Shown here: positions 24,112 through 27,147 of the stretch, in pieces
Layout of the letters: the number at the start of each line of letters is the position of its first letter
Numbering within the stretch: the first letter of the stretch is position 1
Assembly (NCBI GenBank): GCA_026770585.1
Contig: MU646377.1
Location: forward strand, 708,673 to 737,470
Source: Baffinella frigidus
Taxonomy: Eukaryota; Cryptophyceae; Cryptomonadales; Baffinellaceae
Length of the DNA stretch: 28,798 nucleotides
Reading direction: 5' to 3'
Translations under genes and position numbers: made by a program
Notes under the pieces: generated by a model
The model's database searches: none
What the model was told of the DNA's origin: nothing
The model's input: only the letters and a program-made list of their open reading frames with translations

Positions 24112-25429
24112 GATCGCTCTCTCTCTCTCTCTCTCTCGTTATCTCTATATCTCTATATCTCTCTATATTCATCTGTCCATCTCTATATCACTATCTCTAT
24201 CTGGTACACACCGAGCTCCTGGCACCGTGCATTTGGTCCACTGTTTATTTTTCCCAACCATTGGTTTATTTTACGCACTGCAGAAGGTTCCACGGCAGGC
24301 GGCTGGAGAGAGGCGTGGGGGGAACCTACTGTGGTCCTAGGGTGGGGTGCGGGGGTTTGTAGTCGAGATACCCCTTTACTGTGCACGGCTTCCATAACTA
24401 CGTTGAGGCTTTAGGGTTCACGGTTCACGGTTTACGCTCAACCCTAAACCCTAAACCCTAACCACTAAACCCTAAACCCTACCCCATAAACGCAGGCGCA
24501 CCTGCTGTCCTGGTGCAAGGCGCACGCTGAAGCCCCTGGGGCAAACCGTAGACCCTAACCTCAAACCCTAACCCCTAAACCCTAAACCTTAAGCGCTAAA
24601 TGCAGGAGCATATTCTGGAGTGGCGCGCGGCACATGAAGAAGGCCCGGGGTCAAAACCATAGACCCCAACCTCGGACCCTCACCCCCAACCCTTAAACCT
24701 TGTAGCAGGGGTGCTAACCTGCGCAAGGTAGAGTGTTTAAGTCTACCAGGTCCACTTTGGGCGAGTGCCAGGTTGCGAACCCTAAACCCCGAACGCAGGA
24801 GCACCTTCTCGAGTGGCGCGCGGCACATGCAGAAGGCCCGGGGGCAAACGCACCCCGCGAGATCGAGAACCCAGACTCCTTCAGGTCTTCCACCAGCTAC
24901 ACACAGAGGGCTACGAAGCGATTTTTGGCCTGGATTGGGCTGAGACTCCGGAACCATATCCGTAGGCACTCCCCTATGTTCCTACGGTATTACCTACTAT
25001 GGTTCAGTATATTCACGAAATCCCTTGGTAGTTCACTGTGTGTTCAGAGGGCCACGGGCAAACGCGACCCGCACGATCGAATCCCCAGACACCTTCAGGT
25101 GTGCGGGTTCCTGACCACCACCTAGCAGCCACCGGTGCCTTTCTCTCCCGGATTCCGGAGAGATCGGTCACGATACTAGCCAAAGGGTTTGAACTTTGTA
25201 CGGGAATAATTTAGATGGACCGATCCCCGAAGGCACCGGTGGCTGCCAAGTGGCCCGTTGGTGGTTGACAATTGATGGCATTAAATACCACCCCCTGCCC
25301 TCCCACCGCTCACGCTTGCGCCCCACGGCCAGGAGAGCATACACGGAGCGCTTCGAAGGGCGCGCCGCGGGCGTGTTTGAGTCCGCGGGGCGCCTCTTCA
25401 AGTCGTTCAGCACCGCGCTCATTTTCTGA
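8897..25429 (+). CDS. Large coiled-coil protein with ubiquitin-like N-terminal region, ~24 exons (whole-gene span)
   Basis: Exons read in compatible phase: 8897-9233, 9283-9749, 10371-10514, 11283-11384, 11766-11853 (optional extra copies 11986-12060 and 12122-12184), 12771-12889, 13974-14084, 14932-15000, 15998-16063, 16744-16821, 17146-17217, 18038-18154, 19022-19094, 19538-19596, 20264-20332, 20714-20773, 21069-21146, 21561-21611, 22029-22136, 22794-22868, 23199-23276, 23888-23995, 24799-24884 and 25333-25429. The sum is about 900 residues. Most exons have lengths divisible by three and phase 0 ends. The product is acidic then largely helical; I do not recognise the family. Two introns appear to use GC donors (19095 and 22137). 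Main doubts are the start codon, the first intron, and whether some transcripts end at 19108. Confidence 0.65.
9283..9749 (+). CDS. Ubiquitin-like-pattern exon
   Basis: About 155 codons. The order strand (CRVYLSLND), strand (EEVIVLLLNTG), helix (STIRHVRAALAPQL), strand (SELLVFLSETGERLRGDD) and a final strand (SAVIAQLEI) resembles a ubiquitin-like fold. This is pattern only; no di-Gly terminus and no family identity. Reading on gives a stop at 9789-9791. However AAG|GTCCAGCTCTGCCTCA at 9750 matches the introner terminus (CTAGCTCTGCCTCA) and this gene's donor style, and phase 0 there fits the exon at 10371. I therefore place the stop inside the intron. The alternative is a short separate gene ending LINTGLTIK. 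Confidence 0.68.
9750..9805 (+). mobile_element. Introner-like 5' end (family A), decayed
   Basis: GTCCAGCTCTGCCTCATTAA and CACTGGGCTCACCATAAA track the family start (CTAGCTCTGTCTCAGTCTAT, TTGGGCTCACCAATTTGG). It sits on the donor of the exon ending at 9749. Confidence 0.5.
10098..10130. repeat. Poly-C run followed by CT tract
   Basis: Roughly 28 consecutive C, then CTCTCTCG repeats to about 10165. Confidence 0.95.
10371..10514 (+). CDS. Acidic-stretch exon
   Basis: 48 codons from CCAAACAG| (directly after a short CCCTAAA tract) to CAG|GTTGCG: AEKLSDVAHEEKNEEEDEDE, a run of seven Asp, then ADADIRLSKRIPTRESRSDQ. Phase 0 to phase 0. The Asp/Glu run is encoded by a GAC/GAG tandem, so length may vary between alleles. 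The minus-strand reading is a Ser/Val simple repeat and is not credible. Confidence 0.65.
10779..10948 (+). mobile_element. TIR element family B, copy 2
   Basis: CGAGAATGCAAGAGGGGCCT to AGGCCCCTCTAGCATTCTC, interior GGATAGGGTATTCCAACCTC. It lies in the intron between exons 10371-10514 and 11283-11384, in gene orientation. Confidence 0.8.
11020..11280. repeat. Highly degenerate telomere-like C-rich tract
   Basis: CCCTAACCCCT, CCCTAATCC, ACCCTAAACC and similar for about 260 bp up to 10 bases before the acceptor of the exon at 11283. Confidence 0.85.
11283..11384 (+). CDS. Helical/acidic exon
   Basis: 34 codons after GCGACTCAG|, ending CAG|GTCAGC: EEREWYLRCNEVAEK, GGHSATSDAMSDDEDDEEQ. Phase 0 to phase 0. 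About 250 bp of degenerate telomere-like C-rich repeat lies immediately upstream and another tract immediately downstream. Confidence 0.62.
11390..11765. repeat. Intron made of telomere-like repeats
   Basis: C-rich (11395-11505), G-rich (11585-11680, GGGTGTAGGGTGTGGG type) and C-rich (11708-11760) blocks. A TTCCGCNCGNGTGCG...AACCTGACTCTCA segment occurs twice (11520 and 11676). Confidence 0.85.
11766..11853 (+). CDS. Exon with two downstream near-copies (copy 1)
   Basis: After CTGAAGCAG|: AGFLAPEKMLQAIDSNAP, ISAPEEADVVQ plus one base, donor CAAG|GTGCCACC, phase 0 to phase 1. It joins directly to the phase-1 exon at 12771. Two related exons follow at 11986 and 12122, both phase 1-1, so one, two or three copies could be included without changing frame. 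Confidence 0.6.
11875..11985 (+). mobile_element. Introner-like element (family A) between duplicated exons
   Basis: CTAGCTGTGTCTCAGTCTAT to TCAACTTGAGAATAG. Its final TAG is the acceptor of exon copy 2 at 11986; the usual 3' terminal segment (GAGTGAGGCAGAGCTAG) is missing, replaced by exon sequence. Confidence 0.8.
11986..12060 (+). CDS. Duplicated exon, copy 2 (phase 1-1)
   Basis: Starts right after an introner-like element whose GAATAG end supplies the acceptor. Reads PEKMLQAMDSNAP, VSAPEEADAVQ and ends CAAG|GTGCCACC. It is nearly identical to copy 1 but lacks its first five codons. Being phase-symmetric it could be a real alternative exon or an exonised duplication; reading stays open, arguing against long neglect. 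Confidence 0.45.
12122..12184 (+). CDS. Duplicated exon, copy 3 (phase 1-1, truncated 5')
   Basis: After CTGTTAAG|: ERVIDSNAPLSEPEEADAVQ, ending CAAG|GTTCCGCC. Shorter than copies 1 and 2 at the 5' side but still phase 1-1 and open. A fourth, more degenerate copy begins at 12448 (VISNSVPDADSSG), directly after another introner-like element, in a frame that would not splice cleanly. Confidence 0.38.
12309..12447 (+). mobile_element. Introner-like element (family A), full length
   Basis: 139 bp with near-perfect TIRs CTAGCTCTGTCTCA / TGAGGCAGAGCTAG (one mismatch). Its last AG coincides with the start of exon copy 4 (GAGGTGATC). Confidence 0.88.
12545..12765. repeat. Telomere-like C-rich tracts
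   Basis: Two blocks around an exon-edge copy (GGGCGCTAGCTACCACCG, ~12638-12655), ending just before the acceptor of exon 12771. Confidence 0.85.
12771..12889 (+). CDS. Helical exon with YHEWRRTYIERL motif
   Basis: Acceptor CCATTCCCAG|, 2-nt lead (phase 1), then GASYHEWRRTYIERLQTVSR, AVPPPATFATLQEFHTAFE, donor GAG|GTACCG (phase 0). Truncated copies of its 5' edge occur near 12510-12545 and 12640-12660, and a copy of its middle (ACCTGTGCTACGCTGCGGGAG) near 13070-13104; these look like non-coding exon-edge duplicates. Confidence 0.6.
13405..13545. repeat. Dispersed repeat with GTTGACTAA...TTTAGTCAAC ends
   Basis: GTTGACTAATTTGAGCTC ... CTCAGATTAGTCATCCA ... CAGGTTTAGTCAACTG. Related pieces occur at 17526-17590 and 19950-19992. 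It looks like a decayed TIR element. Confidence 0.5.
13553..13735. repeat. CCCTAAA tract, nearly perfect
   Basis: About 25 units, many exact CCCTAAA, in the intron before exon 13974. Confidence 0.95.
13775..13895 (+). pseudogene. Exon copy split by a GGTTGAG tandem
   Basis: GAGTGCGATTCCTCGAT, then six GGGTTGAG-type units, then GACCCCGCCACAGAGCCGCT and CATCGCA. The outer parts align with consecutive pieces of the exon at 13974 (GAGTTCGATTCCGTGGACCC, ACAGAGGCGCTCATCGC). Confidence 0.55.
13974..14084 (+). CDS. Acidic helical exon (MEEFDSVDPETEALIAQLF)
   Basis: 37 codons from TTTCTCGCAG| to AAG|GTTCTTCC, phase 0 to phase 0: MAACGVTEVMEEFDSVDP, ETEALIAQLFSPARAFIQK. Two other copies flank it. A downstream one (14231-14311; DEFDTVDPATEADIAQIFSP) shares the FIQK|GTTCTTC donor but has a frame-incompatible acceptor. 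An upstream degenerate one (about 13775-13895) is split by a GGTTGAG tandem repeat. Confidence 0.62.
14231..14311 (+). pseudogene. Exon copy, probably not spliced in frame
   Basis: Copy of the exon at 13974-14084, lacking its first third. After TTTTTAAG| it needs a 2-nt lead, whereas the preceding exon ends in phase 0, so use of both would shift the frame. The reading itself is intact up to AAG|GTTCTTC, so it could replace rather than follow its neighbour. I treat it as a pseudo-exon. Confidence 0.4.
14383..14518 (+). mobile_element. TIR element family C, copy 1
   Basis: Ends CCACACAACAGGCTTC and GCGAAGCCTACTGTGTGG. Interior blocks ATGCTGGTCGACATGTC and TTAATTAGTACCA recur in inverse order and orientation at 16531-16664. 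Confidence 0.7.
14812..14920. repeat. CCCTAAA tract
   Basis: About 15 mostly exact units ending 12 bases before the acceptor of exon 14932. Confidence 0.95.
14932..15000 (+). CDS. Short helical exon
   Basis: 23 codons between CTCGTGGCAG| and AAC|GTACGCC: LADMNLEKHDSEAAIQNF then SELNN, phase 0 to phase 0. The acceptor plus first bases (TGTGGCAGTTGGC) also occurs near 14655 and 14796 in the preceding intron, so this 3' splice site exists in three copies. A ~34-bp minisatellite starts exactly at the donor. Confidence 0.58.
14998..15565. repeat. ~34-bp minisatellite
   Basis: Fifteen or more degenerate copies of AACGTGAGCCCCTTTGACCC plus CTCACTTTCAACA, starting exactly at the donor of exon 14932-15000 (its first unit supplies GTACGCCCC). 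Homogeneous units at the left, divergent at the right. Confidence 0.9.
15598..15715. repeat. Telomere-like C-rich tract
   Basis: CCCTAAGCC, CCCTAAACC and CCCTGAACC units after the minisatellite. Confidence 0.9.
15826..15890 (+). repeat. Dispersed repeat family H
   Basis: TGGCCTTTCTGCAGGATAAG to AAGAACCTAAAAGACCTAAA; nearly identical to 26319-26390. Diverged copies at 19193-19222 (5' part), 21307-21399 (minus) and 28376-28456. Confidence 0.8.
15998..16063 (+). CDS. Short charged exon
   Basis: 22 codons from TTGTGCGCAG| to GAG|GTTTGT: LLEWHEKIRCSDPSAAEKDD, DE. Phase 0 to phase 0. A partial 5' copy lies near 15740-15785 (LLERHEKLRAAQAL) and a copy of the 3' edge plus donor near 16291-16325. 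Confidence 0.55.
16165..16265. repeat. G-rich telomere-like tract
   Basis: GGTTCAGGGNNNAGGGTGCAGGG units, flanked by CAGCCACCGGTGCCTTTG motifs at about 16155 and 16326 that match the termini of family D. Confidence 0.8.
16531..16664 (-). mobile_element. TIR element family C, copy 2 (inverted)
   Basis: Begins ACACAGTGGGCTTCGC and ends AAGCCCACTGTGTGG. The interior is the reverse complement of 14383-14518. A right-half copy lies at about 18889-18970. Confidence 0.7.
16744..16821 (+). CDS. Helical exon
   Basis: 26 codons from CCCTCAACAG| to GAG|GTGAGGG: VREILEGCKELHPLFTTLLD, KYAAAE, phase 0 both ends, with good consensus splice sites. Amphipathic helix composition. The downstream intron begins with a short duplicated segment (GGCCCGCCTCGGGA twice) before a CCCTGAA tract. 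Confidence 0.62.
16866..17037. repeat. CCCTGAACC/CCATGAACC tract
   Basis: Degenerate telomere-like array with a homogenised AACCATGA sub-block (16980-17010). Confidence 0.9.
17146..17217 (+). CDS. Exon VFEDSSSQEAFASLPEDF
   Basis: 24 codons from GTGCCAAG| to TGG|GTATCG, ending in AANETW, phase 0 both ends. Immediately upstream is a CCCTAAA/CCCGAAA tract. A copy of the 5' edge occurs near 17500-17533 and copies of the 3' edge near 17332-17350 and 17647-17680. The last reads LHETLYHAKKILAANGP but needs a phase-1 entry, so I leave it out of the main model. Confidence 0.55.
17277..17332 (+). mobile_element. Hairpin element family E, copy 1 (one arm cut)
   Basis: AAGTCACTCCGGTCATCCTA...ACAGTCCCGTGTAGG. 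The left 36 bases match 27069-27107 almost exactly, pointing to recent activity or copying; the right arm is truncated. Confidence 0.7.
17410..17500 (+). repeat. Dispersed repeat family I, copy 1
   Basis: Contains AGCTATGCCGAGGCCAATATAGCA and CCACCCTTAATATAGCACGAAA. Related copies at 19626-19735 and 23545-23640 keep the TATAGCA...CCACCCNTAAGATRGCA layout. Confidence 0.6.
17715..17780. repeat. CCCCAAA tract
   Basis: Eight near-perfect CCCCAAA units in an intron of the plus-strand gene. Confidence 0.9.
18038..18154 (+). CDS. Coiled-coil exon
   Basis: 39 codons from ACGGCAG| to CAG|GTCCTT: AKALLAAEEGRAEDEARN, LQELRAIAEQSSALHF, VAAEQ, a strongly helical Ala/Glu segment; phase 0 both ends. The introner-like element begins at the donor. 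Copies of its 5' edge (17940-17980) and of its 3' edge plus donor (18287-18328 and 18615-18650) lie in the flanking introns. Confidence 0.63.
18155..18278 (+). mobile_element. Introner-like element (family A) starting at a donor
   Basis: GTCCTTTCAGTCTATTTGGG to AAGGGAGTGAG. Its first GT is the donor of exon 18038-18154, and its 3' end abuts a copy of that exon's 3' edge. Confidence 0.75.
18443..18612 (+). mobile_element. TIR element family B, copy 3
   Basis: CGAGAATGCAACATGGGCCT to AGGCCCCTCTAGCATTTTCG; interior closely matches 10779-10948. In gene orientation inside an intron. Confidence 0.8.
18649..18715 (+). mobile_element. Introner-like 5' half (family A)
   Basis: GTTCCTAGATCTGTCTCAGT then CTATTTGGGCTCACTAA and GAGCCCAGGCTCTTTCCCGC, right after a CCGAACAG exon-edge copy. 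The 3' half is lost. Confidence 0.7.
19022..19094 (+). CDS. Coiled-coil exon with GC donor or alternative terminus
   Basis: After ATCGCAG|: ISWARENVALAQRNSSDKLS, RLDA plus one base. Two outcomes are possible. A GCAG|GCACGC GC-type donor at 19095 gives phase 1 and joins perfectly to the exon at 19538. Alternatively reading continues GTLP and stops at 19106-19108, 21 bases before an AATAAA. Copies of the exon start (TTTCGTGGGCGCGGGA) occur at about 18751 and 18853. Confidence 0.6.
19130..19135 (+). promoter_or_regulatory. AATAAA polyadenylation-like signal
   Basis: AATAAA 21 bases after an in-frame TAG at 19106-19108. It could terminate a shorter isoform if the GC donor at 19095 is not used. 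Whether this lineage uses AATAAA is unknown. Confidence 0.35.
19228..19536. repeat. Tandem CTCATAACCT array feeding a 3' splice site
   Basis: A 23-bp unit (GCTCATAACCTTGTGCGGTT CGT) is repeated about five times at 19404-19530. The last copy ends CTCATAACCTCGTGCGCAG|, the acceptor of exon 19538. A first copy with its own exon start is at 19235-19310. Confidence 0.8.
19538..19596 (+). CDS. Coiled-coil exon ELARLQKARAREARASKALK
   Basis: Acceptor GTGCGCAG|, 2-nt lead completing a Glu codon with the base from 19094, then LARLQKARAREARASKALK and donor AAG|GTCTAG. The phase-1 match to a GC donor 440 bp upstream and the uninterrupted heptad character support one continuous gene across 19 kb. A truncated copy of acceptor plus exon start lies at about 19258-19310. 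Confidence 0.58.
19751..19869 (+). mobile_element. Introner-like element (family A)
   Basis: AATCTCAGTCTATTTGGGCT to GGAGTGAGGCAGAAG, with the internal GGGCTCGCTCC and ATTTGTACCGCAGTCAACTT blocks. Confidence 0.8.
20154..20207. mobile_element. Miniature CTAGC hairpin
   Basis: CTAGCTCTGCCTGAGTCGGG then GGCTGA...TCAGCCAAGCTAGG: family A-like terminus closed into a ~54 bp hairpin. Confidence 0.45.
20264..20332 (+). CDS. Coiled-coil exon
   Basis: 23 codons from GTGTGCAG| to AAG|GTCTTGG: DKAAFLKREAVDERLQAKRL, QNK. Phase 0 both ends and heptad-like. The donor runs straight into a GA-rich tract (20338-20460). Confidence 0.62.
20338..20462. repeat. GA-rich low-complexity tract
   Basis: GAGAGAGAGGGAGGGAGGG-type sequence at the start of the intron after exon 20264-20332; opposite-strand frames are Ser/Leu/Pro artefacts. 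Confidence 0.95.
20653..21030. repeat. Telomere-like blocks around exon 20714
   Basis: CCCTAAACC/CCCTGAACC at 20658-20710, then CCAAAAC and CCCGAAA variants after the exon; 20997-21030 is a clean CCCGAAA run. Confidence 0.85.
20714..20773 (+). CDS. Coiled-coil exon
   Basis: 20 codons from CCTGGAAG| to CAA|GTCACC: VLHAALKSKIRVQRADEGVQ, phase 0 both ends. The exon end plus the first ~25 bases of the intron (GGGCGTGCAAGTCACCAAGT) recur degenerately near 20886 and 20970, each followed by CCCGAAA repeats. Confidence 0.58.
21069..21146 (+). CDS. Exon VHGADLGVSVTFARIAVGL
   Basis: 26 codons if the acceptor is CCATCAAG|: the call residues then VEGLQRE, donor GAG|GTCAGC, phase 0. Other AG dinucleotides nearby would give other phases; this is the only one keeping frame. 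The reading is open further upstream, so the 5' boundary is less certain than the donor. Confidence 0.45.
21307..21399 (-). repeat. Family H repeat, minus orientation
   Basis: Reverse complement shows TTTCTGCAGATCC, CGCCTATGTTGGG and AAGGACCTAAAGGGG, in the order of copies at 15826 and 26319. Confidence 0.65.
21561..21611 (+). CDS. 17-codon helical exon
   Basis: GGGGCGCAG| to AAG|GTCTGC: VTNEAAELASYAVELKK, phase 0 both ends. The CTGGGGCGCAGGT acceptor motif also occurs at about 21485-21497. The intron begins with a diverged introner-like start (CTGTCCCAATCCATTTGGG). Confidence 0.55.
21680..22025. repeat. Telomere-like blocks alternating with exon-edge copies
   Basis: CCCCAAA, CCCTAAA and CACCAAA blocks separated by two partial copies of exon 22029. 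Confidence 0.85.
22029..22136 (+). CDS. Helical exon, apparent GC donor
   Basis: 36 codons after CGAACCAG|: AVAADVADAYLGAIKFTYIE, SKAFAKNLESATSAVQ, then CAG|GCACCC. No GT donor in frame is available at the exon end, so a GC-AG intron is inferred. Truncated copies of the exon start lie at about 21755-21800 and 21851-21895 (both break frame). Copies of the exon end, again followed by GC, lie at 22187-22201 and 22310-22348, the last CAG|GCAAGC. Confidence 0.6.
22612..22735 (-). mobile_element. Introner-like element (family A), reverse orientation
   Basis: TAGCTCTACCTCACTC to CAAGTTAACATACTGGGT, GGTACAAATCTG, GTTGGAGCGGAA and GCTCACCAATTTG: family A blocks in inverse order. The one clear copy against gene orientation. 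Confidence 0.7.
22794..22868 (+). CDS. Exon AAQQHWSDKRSLSCAEIPSS
   Basis: 25 codons from ATCAATGCAG| to AAG|GTCGCT, ending VEAEK; phase 0 both ends. It follows an intron with a reverse-oriented introner-like element and precedes a CCCCAAA-type tract. Confidence 0.57.
23038..23190. repeat. CCCTAAA tract
   Basis: Degenerate, then about nine exact units, ending just before the acceptor of exon 23199. Confidence 0.95.
23199..23276 (+). CDS. Coiled-coil exon
   Basis: 26 codons from CAACCCCAG| to CAG|GTTATGAG: EAKEKMLSAQKSHTTIQEKI, QGLNDQ; phase 0 both ends. Upstream is an uninterrupted CCCTAAA tract. A 5' partial copy lies near 22975-23030 and a 3' partial copy with donor near 23396-23445. Confidence 0.64.
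23440..23500 (+). repeat. GTTGCGAGCC...GGCTCGCAA inverted pair
   Basis: GTTGCGAGCCTC at an exon-edge copy donor and GGGGCTCGCAATC about 50 bp later: inverted termini of a short intronic element. Confidence 0.45.
23888..23995 (+). CDS. Exon AAAMERSFGPLKDFLGSHAD
   Basis: 36 codons from CCTGCAG| to GCG|GTACGC, ending MTVCTYRLSA, phase 0 both ends. The donor is followed by a ~190 bp CT/ATCT microsatellite whose three open frames (Ser/Leu/Tyr-rich) are not genes. Confidence 0.6.
23999..24200. repeat. CT/ATCT microsatellite
   Basis: CTCTTT and CTCTCT repeats then ATATCTCTATATCTC. Begins 4 bases after the donor of exon 23888-23995. Confidence 0.95.
24420..24795. repeat. Three telomere-like tracts, each ending in a GCAG acceptor and exon copy
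   Basis: Tracts at 24437-24492, 24548-24603 and 24655-24700/24778-24795 precede copies of the exon that is complete at 24799. Confidence 0.8.
24799..24884 (+). CDS. Exon EHLLEWRAAHAEGPGANAPR
   Basis: 86 nt from CGAACGCAG| to TTCAG|GTCTTCC, phase 0 to phase 2, ending EIENPDSF plus AG. Two truncated copies precede it (24499-24550 and 24605-24650), each behind its own CCCTAAA tract and GCAG acceptor. A 3' copy lies at about 25047-25102. The phase-2 end matches the last exon exactly. Confidence 0.62.
24897..25048 (+). mobile_element. TIR element family G, copy 3
   Basis: ACACACAGAGGGCTACGAAG to CTTGGTAGTTCACTGTGTGT, interior ATCCGTAGGCACTCCCCTAT and ATTCACGAAATCC. Confidence 0.65.
25125..25245. 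mobile_element. TIR element family D
   Basis: GCAGCCACCGGTGCCTTTC and GAAGGCACCGGTGGCTGCC ends, then inner inverted GATCGGTC/GGACCGATC. 121 bp, in the last intron. Confidence 0.8.
25333..25429 (+). CDS. Terminal exon
   Basis: Acceptor ACGGCCAG|, one base completing an Arg codon with the AG from 24883-24884, then RAYTERFEGRAAGVFESAGR, LFKSFSTALIF and TGA at 25427-25429. The phase match over the 448-bp intron is strong support. No perfect AATAAA follows; AATAAG occurs near 25451. Confidence 0.62.
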
Positions 25430-25483
25430 TCGCATGCCGGGGTTACTCGCGAATAAGGACGCGCACTGTTCTTAGGGTGGTCC

Positions 25484-25594
25484 TATGCTCCCAGGACTAG
25501 CCCTACTGTAGGACCCTAGGGAGGTGCGTGTCCTTACTCGCGAGTCACCCCTGTATTGAGGGTCCTACGGTAGGGCTAGTCCTGGGAGCATAGG
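25484..25594. mobile_element. TIR element family F, ~36-bp arms
   Basis: CCTATGCTCCCAGGACTAGC then CCTACTGTAGGACCCT, and the near-exact inverse at 25558-25594. Centre includes GTCCTTACTCGCGAGT, found again at 26015. Confidence 0.85.
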
Positions 25595-25599
25595 GTCGT

Positions 25600-25860
25600 G
25601 AGCTCGTTGCGGACGCAACCCAGCAATAGTTTGAACACGACTCGGTACAGGGGTACCTCACTCACAAGAAACCAACCCCCCCTAGGACCGTACAGTAGGC
25701 CTATGTCTAGGGCCCTATGGTGATCTTAGGGGCGTGGGCGTTTCGTATGAGCGAGGTACCCCAGTAATAGTCTGGACACGACTCGGTACTAGTCCGGACA
25801 CGACTCAGGACGTGTGGGCGTGGCTCGTAGGAGTCTACTCACCTAGGAGGGTCTTCAGGT
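25600..25860. repeat. Repeats around ACACGACTCGGTAC
   Basis: GACACGACTCGGTAC/AGGAC occurs four times in direct orientation (25635-25815). GGTACCTCACTC and GAGCGAGGTACCCC form an inverted pair. No gene. Confidence 0.6.
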
Positions 25861-26150
25861 GAAGATGCTACACTGCCTCCACTTGGGGCGAAGTGGCGCG
25901 GGTGAGAGGCGTGAAGATCGACAGTGATCGACAGGGACCAGCGAGGCGGCGTGGGTTTGCATCACAGTCTACGCCAATTCCTGGGAGTGTGGGACCACCC
26001 TGGGGGCGGTGCGTGGCCTTACTCGCGAGTAAACCCTGTATCTCGAGCGAGAGGAGTTACCCCCCCCCCTCTCCACGCGGGGTTCAGGGTTCAGGGTTTA
26101 GGGTTTAGGGAGGAGCATCTTCCTCGTCTTCATCCCCCCCCAAAACTAAG

Positions 26151-26237
26151 GCAGCTCTGCAAAAATCAGGCTTCCGTTTTAGACTCCCACATCTGGAATT
26201 TCAACCCCGGGAGAACGAGCTCGTACCCCGACAATGA
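26151..26237 (+). CDS. Isolated terminal-exon-like fragment
   Basis: After CAAAACTAAG|: AALQKSGFRFRLPHLEFQPR, ENELVPRQ and TGA. A G-rich telomere-like tract and a poly-C run precede it, and AATAAA occurs at 26509-26514. It resembles the last exons of the neighbouring gene in layout but no partner exon is evident, so it may be a relict. Confidence 0.25.
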   Translation, partial: AALQKSGFRFRLPHLEFQPRENELVPRQ

Positions 26238-26318
26238 TTTTGCTGATGATACCCTTTAGCCGGTTTCTGCCGCGATCGTTCTGCACCGGGGGGCCTGAAT
26301 GTGATCCGAAAGGAAGCA

Positions 26319-26392
26319 TGGCCTTTCTGCAGGATAAGTTCCGGTGTCCGCCTATGTTGGGAGCTCGAAGAACCTAAAGGACCTAAAGGATG
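26319..26392 (+). repeat. Family H repeat
   Basis: Near-identical to 15826-15890. The upstream TTTCTGCYGCGATC...ATGTGATCCGAAAGG also matches 19157-19222. Confidence 0.8.
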
Positions 26393-26735
26393 CTACTTCT
26401 CAACTTCGCCTTCGTCAGTTTCCCCCACTCTTGAGAAGTGAGGGCTCATAGACTTTTGTATTACTCAAATCAAGGTTTAAGGGCCTACCTAGGACCTGTA
26501 TCGACATTAATAAAGAAGAAGAAGACTTCTAGAGCATTTGCGGTATTCTTGTCCTTTTTCGGGATCGGGTTTTCATGTTTTCGAGTTTTTATTTGTAACA
26601 GAAGTGTCCATTCAAAATGTTTTACGACCTTTACAATATTTTAAAACCCTCGAAAACATAAACACCCGATCTCGAAAACGGACAACAATTACCGCAAACG
26701 CGCTACAGGAGGAGATAGTCTTAACAGGCCAGACT

Positions 26736-27040
26736 TGAGTCCCAATAGGCCATAATTAAGTATTGATAGGCCATACTTAAGTCGTAATAGCCCATAAGCA
26801 AGTCTCAATAGCCCAGAATTCGCGGTGCGTCTTGATCTTGGCCGTGTGGCTCGTTGTGGGCATCTACGCTCTAAGGGCACCTTTGACAGCCTCCTCATAA
26901 CCTTGCATCCTTAGGTGCCCTTAGAGTCTAGATACCCACCCTCGTGCACACACCCGTCAGCAGTGGGTCTCTCGTCCCCGCGGTGCGTCGTAATAGGCCA
27001 GAATTAACTGAAGGTCTTAATAGGGCAGAATTAAGTTGTA
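26736..27040. repeat. ~23-bp tandem (ATAGGCCATAATTAAGT) interrupted by a TIR element
   Basis: Units at 26736-26822 and again 26990-27030. Between them 26856-26939 is an 84-bp element with ends GTGGGCATCTACGCTCTAAG and CTTAGAGTCTAGATACCCAC. Confidence 0.75.
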
Positions 27041-27076
27041 GCTCGTGCGCACCCCCGCGGTGAAGTCCTCTGGGTA

Positions 27077-27147
27077 AAGTCACTCCGGTCATCCTACACG
27101 GGACTGTATCCCCAGCACAGTCCCGTGTAGGATGACCGGCGTGACTT
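27077..27147. mobile_element. Hairpin element family E, complete
   Basis: 71 bp: AAGTCACTCCGGTCATCCTA through CACGGGACTGT and the inverse arm ACAGTCCCGTGTAGGATGAC ending CGTGACTT. Partial copies at 17277 and 28577. Confidence 0.85.

Noticed and set aside
24000-24340. Ser/Leu/Tyr-rich ORFs
   Set aside because: They are translations of the CT/ATCT microsatellite in three frames.
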